A stretch of 64,000 nt of DNA, taken from positions 186,001-250,000 of the forward strand of contig CBDCIT010000039.1 in assembly GCA_965217615.1 (NCBI GenBank), written 5' to 3'. Both the position numbers and the translations under genes were made by a program. This document shows positions 8,969 through 17,866 of the stretch, piece by piece. The notes under the pieces are model-generated. The model was not told the origin of the DNA. It made no database searches and saw only the letters and a program-made list of their open reading frames with translations. Each line of letters starts with the position of its first letter. Positions within the stretch are counted from its first letter, which is position 1. This DNA comes from CAVOAK01 sp965217615 (GTDB taxonomy: Bacteria > Pseudomonadota > Alphaproteobacteria > UBA8366 > CAVOAK01).

Positions 8969-9487
8969 ATGATGAAACAAGATCCTGATACCAACTTCGG
9001 ACTCCTGATGCATGACGTCGCGCGACTCATGCGCGCCAACTTCCACCGTCGGGTTCAACCATTGGGACTTACCCAGGCCCAATGGCGAGCCTTGTTTCAT
9101 CTGTCACGGCACCAGGGGATTAAACAAGTGGCACTGGCTGAGATCCTGGAAATTCAACCCATCACCTTGGGGCGGCTAGTCGATCGCTTAGAGGCGGCTG
9201 GATGGGCCGAGCGCCGTCGGGATCCCAGCGATCGAAGAGCGTTTCAGCTGTATGTCACCGCCGCGGCGCAGCCGGTGCTCGAACGGATCAGAGAGTTGGC
9301 TGCGGAAACGCGTGAAGAGGCGATGAAAGGGTTGGGTCAGACGGAGCGCGCGCATTTGCTCGAACTCTTGAGCGCAACCAAGGACAACTTGATACAAGCC
9401 GAGGCTGTCGCTCCAAGGGAGAAGAGGGATCGCCCCGTCTCGGTGTCCAAGACAGGATCCAAAATCCGGGAGCGTCGTTATGGCTGA
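8969..9487 (+). CDS. MarR-family repressor
   Basis: Winged-helix regulator of 172 residues. I chose the ATG at 8969 (a second ATG follows at once), since the open frame upstream crosses the promoter dyad. The helix-turn-helix runs through LAEILEIQPITLGRLVDRLE, and the wing holds RRRDPSDRRAFQLYVT, the typical MarR DPxDRR motif. The gene overlaps emrA by 8 bases, so it is the first gene of a marR-emrA-emrB operon. It is expected to repress the pump and to be released by a small aromatic or lipophilic ligand. The lysine- and arginine-rich tail after residue 150 is longer than usual. Confidence 0.9.
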   Translation: MMKQDPDTNFGLLMHDVARLMRANFHRRVQPLGLTQAQWRALFHLSRHQGIKQVALAEILEIQPITLGRLVDRLEAAGWAERRRDPSDRRAFQLYVTAAAQPVLERIRELAAETREEAMKGLGQTERAHLLELLSATKDNLIQAEAVAPREKRDRPVSVSKTGSKIRERRYG

Positions 9488-10655
9488 ACCTGGATCCAAG
9501 GACGATGCGGTTGTCGCACCAACACCTCAGGCATCGACGAACGACTCCGGTCCCGCCTCGCCAGCTCCAGTCCATCCCTGGCGCCGCATTTTGCTCATGA
9601 TTCTTGGTCCGATCGTGGCGCTGTCGTTCGGGGGGTACATTTATGCCACCGGGGGAAAATACGTCCGCACGGAAGATGCCTACATCAAAGCAGACAAAGT
9701 GGCGGTCGGCGTGCAGGTTTCTGGACCAATTGCCAACGTATCTGTTCGTGAAAACCAGCATGTCTCAAAGGGTGATGTTCTATTTCAAATCGAAGCGGGC
9801 TCGTACATGATCGCCCTCGCGCGAACCGATGCCGCATTGCAGCAGGTCCGTACCGATATTGCGGAACTCAAGGCGGCCTACCAGGAAAAGCGGGCAGGAG
9901 TTGAGCTCGCTAAAGTGAATCTGGACTACGCCGAACGGGAATTTCAGCGGCAATCGGCGCTTGCCAAGAAGAGTATCGTTTCGGAGGCGCGCTACGAGGC
10001 CGCTCAGCATAAGCGGGCGGTTGCGCGCGAAGAAATGGCCGTCCTCCGCCGCGACCTCGCCCGTATCCTTGTCACGCTCGGCGGCGGCGTAAACGTGCGG
10101 GCCGAGCAGTTACCGCGATATCAGGTGGCAAAAGCGCGGAGGGACAGGGCTCGATTGGATATTGAGCGCACAGTCGTGCGTGCACCGTTCGCCGGCGTGG
10201 CAAGCAAGAAACCCCAGACCGGGCAATATGTGGAACCAGGTGACCAAGTGATGAGCGTGGTCGCTGACGCAGGCATGTGGATCGTAGCCAATCTCAAGGA
10301 AACTCAACTGACACACGTTAGGGTTGGTCAACCGGTGCAGATCGAGGTGGATACGTATCCGAGCCGGGCCTGGAGCGGAATGGTCGAAAGCATTAGTCAG
10401 GCGACCGGCGCAGAGTTTTCTATTTTGCCGGCGCAGAATGCGACCGGAAATTGGGTCAAAGTCGTCCAGCGCGTACCGGTACGGATTCGGGTCAATGTCC
10501 GACCCGGCGATCCGCCGTTGCGTGCCGGTATGAGTACGGAAGTAGCAATCGAGACGGGCCAAGAGCGGGCGCTCCCGCGTGTAATGCAAGTCATGGTGGG
10601 CTGGCTGCAAGGCGTGTCGAGCCTGTTCACGGCGGCGGCTGAAGAGCAGTCGTGA
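9480..10655 (+). CDS. emrA: EmrA/HlyD-type membrane-fusion protein
   Basis: Periplasmic adaptor of a tripartite efflux pump, 391 residues. It has a proline-rich cytoplasmic N-terminus, one membrane anchor (about residues 36-56), a biotinyl-lipoyl half (EDAYIKADKVAVGVQVSG), a long coiled-coil hairpin (about 115-225), the second lipoyl half (VRAPFAGVASKKP) and a beta-barrel region (WIVANLKETQL). It overlaps marR by 8 bases and emrB by 4 bases. The partner outer-membrane TolC-like channel is not encoded here and would come from elsewhere in the genome. Confidence 0.92.
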   Translation: MAEPGSKDDAVVAPTPQASTNDSGPASPAPVHPWRRILLMILGPIVALSFGGYIYATGGKYVRTEDAYIKADKVAVGVQVSGPIANVSVRENQHVSKGDVLFQIEAGSYMIALARTDAALQQVRTDIAELKAAYQEKRAGVELAKVNLDYAEREFQRQSALAKKSIVSEARYEAAQHKRAVAREEMAVLRRDLARILVTLGGGVNVRAEQLPRYQVAKARRDRARLDIERTVVRAPFAGVASKKPQTGQYVEPGDQVMSVVADAGMWIVANLKETQLTHVRVGQPVQIEVDTYPSRAWSGMVESISQATGAEFSILPAQNATGNWVKVVQRVPVRIRVNVRPGDPPLRAGMSTEVAIETGQERALPRVMQVMVGWLQGVSSLFTAAAEEQS

Positions 10656-12181
10656 GCGGCAAAGTGCCGATCGAATGGCCGCTGCGGCCTTGGCTGATTT
10701 CCGTTTCGATAATGTTGGCGACGGTCATGCAGATCCTGGACATGACGATCGCGAATGTCGCCCTGCCGCACATGCAGGGCAGCCTGTCGACGGCCCAGGA
10801 GCAGATTGCCTGGGTTCTGACGTCCTACATAATTTCCCTGGCGATCGTGACGCCAGCGACGGGGTATCTTGCGGACCGCTTCGGTCGTCGGCGGATGTTT
10901 ATCGTTTCGGTCGTCGGATTCACGGTTGCCTCGATGTTGTGCGGCGCTGCCGGTTCGCTGCCTCAACTCGTTATGTTCAGGATATTGCAAGGCGCCTTTG
11001 GCGCTGGGCTGGTGCCGTATTCGCAGGCCCTATTGCTCGACACGTTCCCACGCGAAAAACACGGGCAGGCTATGGCGATGTGGGGCGTCGGCGTGATGGT
11101 CGCTCCCATCCTTGGCCCGACACTTGGTGGTTTCATCACCGAAGCATACAGCTGGAGGTGGGTGTTCTATATCAACCTCCCGGTCGGCATCCTGGCACTT
11201 TTGGGCATTTTGGCCTTTGTGCCGGAGACCAAACGGGAAGGGCGGCGTCCGTTCGACTGGTTCGGGTTTCTCCTTCTCAGCGTATCGCTCGGCATGCTGC
11301 AATTGACGCTCGATCGTGGACATCTACGTGACTGGTTCTCGTCACCGGAGATTATCTTTGAGGCGACGCTTTCGGCGCTCTGCTTCTACTTGTTCGTCGT
11401 TCACATGTTCACCGCCCGCCGACCGTTTCTCGATCCTGTCATTTTCAAGGACCGCTGTTTCGTCGGTGGCTTGAGCTTCATGTTTGCGATTTCACTCGTT
11501 CTCATTGCGAGCATCCTGTTGCTGCCGCCATTCCTGCAGAATCTGAAAGGTTATCCGGTCGTAACGACGGGTCTTGTACTTGCGCCGCGCGGCATCGGAA
11601 CCATGATTGCCATGTTCGTCGTCGGGCGCTTGGTTAATCGCACCGACCCGCGTCTGCTGATCCTGGTGGGCTTGCTTTTTATCTCAGTTTCGTTTTGGCA
11701 AATGGCTGGATTCTCCCTTGACGTTGGCGTTTGGGAGGTCGTTAACACGGGTATAGTTCAAGGGATTGGACTTGGCTGCTTCTTCGTTCCGCTAACCACG
11801 ATGACGTTTTCCACCTTGGCGCCAAAATACCGGAATGAGGCCAGCGCCACGTTCAGTTTGGCGCGCAATATCGGCAGTGGCATCGGTATCTCCGTCGCCG
11901 TGATGCTGCTGGCGCGCAACACACAGATCAGCCATGCAACGCTGAGCGAACACATTACGCCCTTCAATACGCTCTTGGACTTGCCCGGCGCCGCGCGCTT
12001 CTGGGATCTTGGCGATACGTCAGGACTGCTGACCTTGAACCAGGAAATCACGCGCCAGGCTGCGGGAATCGCCTACACAAACGACTTCCTGTTGATGATG
12101 TTCGTCATGCTCGCGGCGGTCCCAATCGTGTTTTTGCTCAAGAGGCCGCCGCGCATACCGCCAACTGCGCCGACTGGGTAA
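10652..12181 (+). CDS. emrB: EmrB-type DHA2 MFS drug exporter (14 helices)
   Basis: Inner-membrane proton-coupled exporter of 509 residues, the normal length for DHA2 pumps. It begins with a GTG overlapping the emrA stop. The helix-1 motif LDMTIANVALPHMQG and the helix 2-3 loop GYLADRFGRRRMF are clear. The family's RILQGAFGAGLVP segment and the helix 5 motif ILGPTLGGFI are also present. It pumps hydrophobic toxins through EmrA and an outer-membrane channel. The TAA stop overlaps the ATG of the next gene (TAATG), so that gene is translationally coupled. Confidence 0.93.
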   Translation: MSGKVPIEWPLRPWLISVSIMLATVMQILDMTIANVALPHMQGSLSTAQEQIAWVLTSYIISLAIVTPATGYLADRFGRRRMFIVSVVGFTVASMLCGAAGSLPQLVMFRILQGAFGAGLVPYSQALLLDTFPREKHGQAMAMWGVGVMVAPILGPTLGGFITEAYSWRWVFYINLPVGILALLGILAFVPETKREGRRPFDWFGFLLLSVSLGMLQLTLDRGHLRDWFSSPEIIFEATLSALCFYLFVVHMFTARRPFLDPVIFKDRCFVGGLSFMFAISLVLIASILLLPPFLQNLKGYPVVTTGLVLAPRGIGTMIAMFVVGRLVNRTDPRLLILVGLLFISVSFWQMAGFSLDVGVWEVVNTGIVQGIGLGCFFVPLTTMTFSTLAPKYRNEASATFSLARNIGSGIGISVAVMLLARNTQISHATLSEHITPFNTLLDLPGAARFWDLGDTSGLLTLNQEITRQAAGIAYTNDFLLMMFVMLAAVPIVFLLKRPPRIPPTAPTG

Positions 12182-13526
12182 TGCGGTCCATAGAATGGAC
12201 ACTGCGGGTTCTAGTGGGTGTGATCGGCCTTGCGTTAACGTCGATTGCTCTCGGTATCTTCCTATCAGATGGGCGACGGTTTCGGGCGGACGAGCCTGGC
12301 TTTATGGAGCGCCTATTCTCGCCGTTGGACTCCTCGGACTTTGGCTAACGCGGGTCCGCCCGTCCCGCCTCATTTTGGTGTCGATCAATGGCGGTGCCGT
12401 AGTGGCAGCATTATTTGGCGCCGAACTTTATCTGTCCGTCGCTAGAAGTTCACCTCAGACTGTCGCGGTGCGGTCACCGCAAACAATAGCGGCCGGGCTG
12501 CGAAATGCTGGCACGCATGCTTACCCGCAAGTTTGTCCGTCCATGTTGGCTGACGAACCGCTTGCGGGACCGGACGGATCTGCGCTTCTACCGCTCGGTG
12601 GTTTGTCGAACAACTTGCTCACCTCGCTTGATGGGAAAGAGGTGGTAACACGGCATTCGGACGAACACGGATTTAACAACCCCGAAGGTCAATGGCACAC
12701 CGGAGGTGTCGAGATCATGGCCGTCGGAGATTCGTTCACGTTCGGTGCCAATGTGCCGTTCGGCCATTCCTTCGTGGACCTTATGCGGGCAAAGGCAGGC
12801 ATTACAGTAAACTTAGGATGCGGGGGCAATGGCCCACTGAGCGAGCTTGCGGCGCTTGTCGAATACGGGCCAATGTTGCGTCCACAGATTGTCGTCTGGG
12901 CTTTTTATGAAGGCAATGACCTGACCAAAGATCTCGGGCGGGAACTTCGTTCGCCGGTCCTTATGCGCTATTTCGAGGGCGATTTTTCCCAAAAGTTGGC
13001 GAACCGACAGGGAGAAGTAGATTCGGTCCTGATGAGCTTCATTGAACCTCTATTGGCAAAGCTCGGCGAAGCCGCAACGACGGAAATTGCGCGCTCGCCG
13101 ACCGCGTTTTCAGATATCGTCCGGCTAACACAATTACGTACCTCGATGAGATTGACATGCGGATTTGATCGCCGACGATTCCAACTGGCCTGCGATTTCG
13201 ATGATGCTTTGATTGCTCGGTTCAGCGATATCCTTGATACTGCTGCCAAGCGTGTGGAGGCTTGGAATGGGCGCCTTGTATTCGTTTATCTACCGGGTGC
13301 CGCTCGTTACGCGAGCTGGATCGCGAATGTTGACGCAGACGGTTCGCGTAACGCGGTACTCCGTGTCGTCGACGAGCTAGAGATTGAACACATGGACATA
13401 CATGAGAAATTCCTCCAGCACGCCAATACACGATCGTTGTTTGCAGGACACTACAGTAAAGAAGGCAATGCGCTAGTTGCAGACGCGATTCTTGAGAAGT
13501 TGCGATCCAAAAGATTGTTAGAGTAG
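12181..13526 (+). pseudogene. Membrane-anchored SGNH-hydrolase-like protein, frameshifted near the N-terminus
   Basis: The ATG at 12181 overlaps the emrB stop (TAATG) and begins a hydrophobic helix (VLVGVIGLALTSIALGIFL), but that frame closes after 55 codons. From about 12285 the adjacent frame carries two more helices and then the SGNH-like domain: GDSFTFGANV with the catalytic serine, CGGNGPLSE, YEGND and a C-terminal HYSKEGN block with the likely histidine. One indel near 12280-12290 would join the parts into about 447 residues with three membrane helices. A start at 12195 gives an unnatural N-terminus. The role is unknown; related proteins act on acyl or acetyl groups of envelope polymers. 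Confidence 0.6.
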
Positions 13527-14210
13527 TAGCAGAACAAGCGCTTACTAACAGCACCGATGCAAAAGACCTACACCCGTCGCACACGGAGGCCGTGACGTGA
13601 CTCTCGTACCGGCTCGGCGCGGGTGTGGCCTGCCCCCAATGTATGTGCCAATCGCTATGTTAGTCCTGGCACGGTGATTGGGAAGGGCTGATCCGGCTGG
13701 AGCCCATCCATAGCGCAAGCCGGATCAGTCCGGTTAGGCGCGATGGTCACTGGCGCCGGGGGTCTGTAGCCCAGCGCACTGTGTGGTCTGACCGTGTTGT
13801 AGTGCTGCCGCCATCGCTCGATCAGCACCTGGGCCTCCTTGAGCGAGTAGAAGATTTCGCCGTTGAGCAGCTCGTCCCGGAGCTTGCCGTTGAATGACTC
13901 GTTGTAGCCGTTCTCCCAGGGACTGCCCGGTTCGATGTAGAGCGTCTTCACACCGACCCGCGCCAGCCACTCACGGACGGCCGTGGCAGTGAACTCGGCA
14001 CCATTATCCGAGCGGATGTGGTCCGGCGGGCCACGATCGACGAACAGCGCGGCAAGGCGATACAGCACGTCGTCGGATCGCAGCCGTCGTGCGACGTCGA
14101 TTGCCAGGCACTCCCGAGTGTACTCGTCGATGATGGTCAGCATGCGGAATGCCCTGCCATCGTGTGTGCGAGCCATGACGAAGTCATAGGCCCAGACATG
14201 GTGCGGCGGG

Positions 14211-15089
14211 GTGCAGCGAGACTAGCTGCTGTACTTGCGGGTGAGAGTCCCGTCGGCGCAATTCTCAGTTTAGCGCCGTAGTGATATCCGGCAGGCATGC
14301 GGGGCGACCCGGTGGTCTGAAAGCCCGGAAGTAAAAGCCCCGGAGGGCCGGAGGGTCGTAGTGCCTCTCAGGTCTGGTCAGTTCGGTGGGGCGAGCGAAC
14401 AGTAGGGCCGTAACGAAAGTGAACGGATTAAGCGTCGAAAATCATGTCCTGCATGAAGCTGATTTGCGGGGTAAACGGAGCTGCCAAGGGTTTCCTGCCT
14501 ATCCGATGGCCAGTGCCGGTGCGGAAGAACTGAGGCGCACGCATCGGGGCTCCCGGCGTATTGAAGGCGGCAATACTGGACAGTACAGCAGTGAAAGTCC
14601 GGAAGGTGTGGAGGTCAGACAGGATGATCCTTGGATGTCAAAGACCGTGTCTATAACTGGCTGTGCCGGGAAATGAGACGGAGATCTCCAGACTGGCGGA
14701 TGAGGTCGTCAAGCGTTGATGGGCGGGACAACATAACCCGGCTGGAGCGAGGACCTCAGGGCTCAGGTGGCAGTGCTGCTACCGTATGGTCCGCACACAG
14801 AGGCGGACGGTCTTCAAGGCGGTCGGCACGGTCTAAGGACGGAGCAAACGAGGGCTGTGGTCAGGAGAATGGCTGGGTCGACCTTAACCCTGACGCGTCC
14901 GCGGAAGGCTCCACTCCGAACTGTGAGGTGCCTGATGCTTGAAGCCGGACCGGGGAAAACCCGATGTCCGGAATTTTAGGGGGGGCGGCTGGAAACGTGG
15001 CCTATGGTGGAACTGTGAACCCACCCCGCAACCAAAAGGGCGGGGCTGGAAACCCTCCACCTACTGGTGCGCGCGCCAGTGCCCTACCC
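14211..15089 (+). mobile_element. ORF-less group II intron in the IS256 terminus
   Basis: It begins GTGCAGCGAG, a GUGYG-like 5' end, followed by a GGTGAGAGTCCCGT segment of domain I. It holds a domain V hairpin at 14941-14976 and ends CTACCC, as do the outer introns at 46345 and 51462. The sequence after domain V (GAAACGTGGC then CTATGGT) closely resembles that of the outer intron, so they are relatives. No reverse transcriptase frame is present, so mobility and splicing would need a maturase in trans, possibly from the 44838 or 49955 genes. The 3' end may be 2 nt earlier. Confidence 0.7.
14941..14976 (+). ncRNA. Group II intron domain V
   Basis: Hairpin with outer stem CCGGA/TCCGG, inner stem CGGG/CCCG, and the AGC at the 5' base that corresponds to the catalytic triad. 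The layout matches the canonical 34-nt domain V with its 2-nt bulge (AT) on the 3' side. Confidence 0.7.
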
Positions 15090-15123
15090 GACACTGTCAG
15101 ATAGTTTGTGCTTGGGCCGATTT

Positions 15124-16326
15124 TCAGACATTAACGAAACACTCACCGAAGATGATGGCGAACTGTGTCTTGGCCTCGGTCCATTCACGCGGCGGGCGTT
15201 TCCAAGCCTGGGCCGCATGATTGAGCACCAGATATAGCAGCTTGGTGGCGGCGTCGTCACTGGGGAAATGGCCGCGCGTTCGAACGGCACGCCGGATCTT
15301 GGCGTTGAGCGACTCGATGACATTGGTCGTGTAAATCATGCGACGGACCGCCTCGGGGAAGGCTAAGAAGGGAATGACGTGATCCCAGTTGCGCCGCCAG
15401 CTTTGGGCGATGGCGGGATATTTCTCGCCCCAGGGTCCGGCTTCGAATTCGGCCAGGGCCGCCAGGCCGGCCTCGGCGTCACCAGCCCGGTACACCGCCT
15501 TCAGCGCCCGCGCGACATGTTTGCGATCCTTCCATGACGCAAAATTCATGGAATGGCGGAGCAGGTGGACGATGCAGGTCTGCACCACGGTCTCTGGAAA
15601 GGTCGCATTGATTGCTTCGGGAAAGCCCTTGAGGCCGTCGACGACGGCGACCAGGATATCCTGGATACCCCGGTTCTTGAGCTCATTCATGACGCGCAGC
15701 CAGAACTTGGCGCCCTCGGTCTGCTCGATCCACAGCCCGAGGATCTCGCGCGTGCCGTCGGGCAACACCGCCAGCGCGATATAGACGGCTTTATTCCGAA
15801 CAAAACCCTCGTCCCTGATCTTGACCCGGATGGCGTCGAAGAAGACGATCGCGTAGCAGGCATCCAACGCCCGGTTTTGCCATTCACCCACTTCCTCAAG
15901 GACCGCATCCGTCACCGTCGAGATCAGGTCCGGCGAGACATCGAGACCGTAGATTTCCTCCAGGTGGCCGCGAATCTCGCGCACCGTCATGCCGCGCGCG
16001 TACATCGAGATGATCTTCTCGTCGAAGTCCGGGAAGCGACGCTGATACTTGGCAATCAACTGCGGATCGAAGGTTCCCGAACGATCGCGCGGGATATCCA
16101 GCGTCACCTTCGAGGTCCCCGTCAGAACCGTCTTTTGAGAGCGGCCGTTGCGCCGGTTCGCTTCACCGTTTCCGGCGTCGGTATCCAGATGCCTATCCAA
16201 CTCCGCGTTTAGAACCCGTTCCGATAGCGCCTTCTTCAATTCATCGATCAGCCCGTCTTGGCTAAATACCGTTGCCGGATCGCGCCCAGCCAACAATTGC
16301 TCCAGTACCTCTTTCTCGATAACCAT
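15124..16326 (-). CDS. IS256-family (Mutator-type) transposase
   Basis: DDE transposase of 400 residues, the usual length. Landmarks: FDEKIISMYARGMTVREI in the N-terminal HTH region, FFDAIRVKIRD with the first catalytic D, DILVAVVDGLKGFPEAI with the second D, the CIVHLLRHSM segment with its conserved C and H, and the C-terminal TTNVIESLNAKIRRA with the catalytic E. It looks intact. Its 3' end lies about 30 bp from the left repeat that the intron has split, so the element may have lost transposition competence at that end unless the intron splices or the inner repeat is used. Confidence 0.93.
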   Translation of the reverse strand: MVIEKEVLEQLLAGRDPATVFSQDGLIDELKKALSERVLNAELDRHLDTDAGNGEANRRNGRSQKTVLTGTSKVTLDIPRDRSGTFDPQLIAKYQRRFPDFDEKIISMYARGMTVREIRGHLEEIYGLDVSPDLISTVTDAVLEEVGEWQNRALDACYAIVFFDAIRVKIRDEGFVRNKAVYIALAVLPDGTREILGLWIEQTEGAKFWLRVMNELKNRGIQDILVAVVDGLKGFPEAINATFPETVVQTCIVHLLRHSMNFASWKDRKHVARALKAVYRAGDAEAGLAALAEFEAGPWGEKYPAIAQSWRRNWDHVIPFLAFPEAVRRMIYTTNVIESLNAKIRRAVRTRGHFPSDDAATKLLYLVLNHAAQAWKRPPREWTEAKTQFAIIFGECFVNV

Positions 16327-16741
16327 AGGATGCTCCTTTCAATTCCACCACTATGGCCCAAAACACAAAATTGCGGACACTCCCGGTGCGGCCAGTTCGG
16401 ACGCAGACGGATGCAGGACCCATCGTTGAGCCATAGCCGGCCCCTCTTTGGTTGTTTTGCAGGCACCTTCAGTCCCTCCCGTCGCCAGATGCGTTCGACC
16501 CGCTTGTGGTTCACGTACCAGCCCTCGCCGCGGAGCAGCGCCGTGATCCGGCGATAGCCGTAGCGACCGTACGCGCTGGCCAGCCGCACAATGGCCGCGG
16601 TCAACGCCGCCTCATCGTCAGCCTCGACACGCCGATAGCGTTGCGTCGAGCGTGGTTGCTCAATGACCCGGCACACCCGACGCTCGGGCAGGGCATGCCG
16701 CGTGGAGATGTGCTGAACATAGCCCCGGCGGCGCTCGGGGC

Positions 16742-17020
16742 TTAGAAGTTTCCCTCAGCGGCTTCCTTCAGAATCAGCTTATCCAGCGTCAGATCAGCGG
16801 CAGCTCGTCTCAGCCGCAGATTCTCCCGCTCGAGCTCCTTGAAGCGCCGTGCCTGCTCGATCTTTAGGCCGCCGTACTCCTTGCGCCAACGGTAATACGT
16901 CTGTTCCGAAACACCCAAGGTCCTGCAAACCGCAGGCACCGTTTGGCCGCCCGACAGGCTAACCTCCGCCTCCCGTAGCTTACCGATAACCTGTTCCGCG
17001 GTATGTCGTTTACGTGGCAT
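16742..17020 (-). CDS. IS3 OrfA (copy A)
   Basis: DNA-binding OrfA of 92 residues. The HTH reads SGGQTVPAVCRTLGVSEQTY, followed by a leucine-zipper-like run (ELERENLRLRRAAADLTLDK). OrfB lies just downstream in another frame; IS3 elements usually make an OrfAB fusion by programmed -1 frameshifting. Copies B and C differ from it by one or two residues. Confidence 0.92.
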   Translation of the reverse strand: MPRKRHTAEQVIGKLREAEVSLSGGQTVPAVCRTLGVSEQTYYRWRKEYGGLKIEQARRFKELERENLRLRRAAADLTLDKLILKEAAEGNF

Positions 17021-17086
17021 CCTGACCTCCGTTCAAACAGTCCTAGCCTAACATTCGGCCTGGACCAAGTTTTGGGGGTCAGGTCA

Positions 17087-17455
17087 CTCGTCGATGATGG
17101 TCAGCATGCGGAATGCCCTGCCATCGTGTGTGCGAGCCATGACGAAGTCATAGGCCCAGACATGGTGCGGCCAGTTCGGACGCAGACGGATGCAGGACCC
17201 ATCGTTGAGCCATAGCCGGCCCCTCTTTGGTTGTTTTGCAGGCACCTTCAGTCCCTCCCGTCGCCAGATGCGTTCGACCCGCTTGTGGTTCACGTACCAG
17301 CCCTCGCCGCGGAGCAGCGCCGTGATCCGGCGATAGCCGTAGCGACCGTACGCGCTGGCCAGCCGCACAATGGCCGCGGTCAACGCCGCCTCATCGTCAG
17401 CCTCGACACGCCGATAGCGTTGCGTCGAGCGTGGTTGCCCAATGACCCGGCACAC
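17087..17455 (-). pseudogene. IS3 OrfB N-terminal fragment (copy B)
   Basis: About 123 residues of OrfB, from the start to the MLTIIDE strand that carries the first catalytic aspartate. The catalytic core is lost at the junction with copy A, so the product would be inactive. Confidence 0.88.
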
Positions 17456-17520
17456 CCGACGCTCGGGCAGGGCATGCCGCGTGGAGATGTGCTGAACATA
17501 GCCCCGGCGGCGCTCGGGGC

Positions 17521-17799
17521 TTAGAAGTTTCCCTCAGCGGCTTCCTTCAGAATCAGCTTATCCAGCGTCAGATCAGCGGCAGCTCGTCTCAGCCGCAGAT
17601 TCTCCCGCTCGAGCTCCTTGAGGCGCCGTGCCTGCTCGATCTTTAGGCCGCCGTACTCCTTGCGCCAACGGTAATACGTCTGTTCCGAAACACCCAAGGT
17701 CCTGCAAACCGCAGGTACCGTTTGGCCGCCCGACAGGCTAACCTCCGCCTCCCGTAGCTTACCGATAACCTGTTCCGCGGTATGTCGTTTACGTGGCAT
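17521..17799 (-). CDS. IS3 OrfA (copy B)
   Basis: Intact 92-residue OrfA with the same helix-turn-helix and zipper as the other copies, differing by one residue (RRLKEL for RRFKEL). With its orfB truncated it could only act as a DNA-binding inhibitor of related copies, which is inferred from the behaviour of IS3 OrfA proteins. Confidence 0.9.
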   Translation of the reverse strand: MPRKRHTAEQVIGKLREAEVSLSGGQTVPAVCRTLGVSEQTYYRWRKEYGGLKIEQARRLKELERENLRLRRAAADLTLDKLILKEAAEGNF

Positions 17800-17866
17800 C
17801 CTGACCTCCGTTCAAACAGTCCTAGCCTAACATTCGGCCTGGACCAAGTTTTGGGGGTCAGGTCAA

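Larger units (their letters stand above)
14208..16384 (-). mobile_element. IS256-family element carrying a group II intron in its left terminus
   Basis: The insertion is bounded by an 8-bp direct repeat GGTGCGGC (14200-14207 and 16385-16392), the duplication size typical of IS256. The right inverted repeat reads inward GGGAGTGTCCGCAATTTTG. On the left, only GGG (14208-14210) precedes an 879-nt group II intron; after the intron the repeat resumes near 15090 and shares TTTGTG and TTGGGCC with the right end. So the intron invaded the left inverted repeat of this IS256. Confidence 0.8.
13655..16676 (-). pseudogene. IS3 OrfB transposase, split by the IS256 insertion
   Basis: DDE integrase-type transposase of copy A. 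The N-terminal part (16393-16676) has the HTH_21 region (YGRYGYRRITALLRGEGW). The C-terminal part (13655-14207) has the catalytic core with DNGAEF and ENGYNESFNGKLRDEL. The break is in the NWPHHVWAYDF segment, at the 8-bp duplication GGTGCGGC. Nothing restores the frame, so this copy cannot make transposase. Confidence 0.9.
13626..17086 (-). mobile_element. IS3-family element, copy A, interrupted by an IS256 element
   Basis: Full IS3 element of 1276 bp once the inserted IS256 (2177 bp) and its 8-bp duplication are removed, exactly the length of copy C at 24657-25932. The ends match copy C: left TGGCCTGCCCCCAA and right (complement) TGACCTGACCCCCAA. The outer flanks (ggtg and ctcg) do not match, and the right side runs straight into a truncated second copy, so the outer context was rearranged. 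The 4-bp duplication of copy C suggests the IS407 group. Confidence 0.9.
17087..17865 (-). mobile_element. IS3 copy B, truncated
   Basis: Right-hand 779 bp of the same IS3 element, keeping its right end (17856-17865) and all of orfA but only the first part of orfB. Its left part is missing and copy A abuts it directly, so the two lie head to tail after a deletion. On the other side it truncates the 5' end of an epimerase gene. Confidence 0.9.

Noticed and set aside
14386..14979. Short ORFs inside the 14211-15089 intron as genes
   Set aside because: They overlap ribozyme domains, lack reverse transcriptase motifs and have no convincing start sites.
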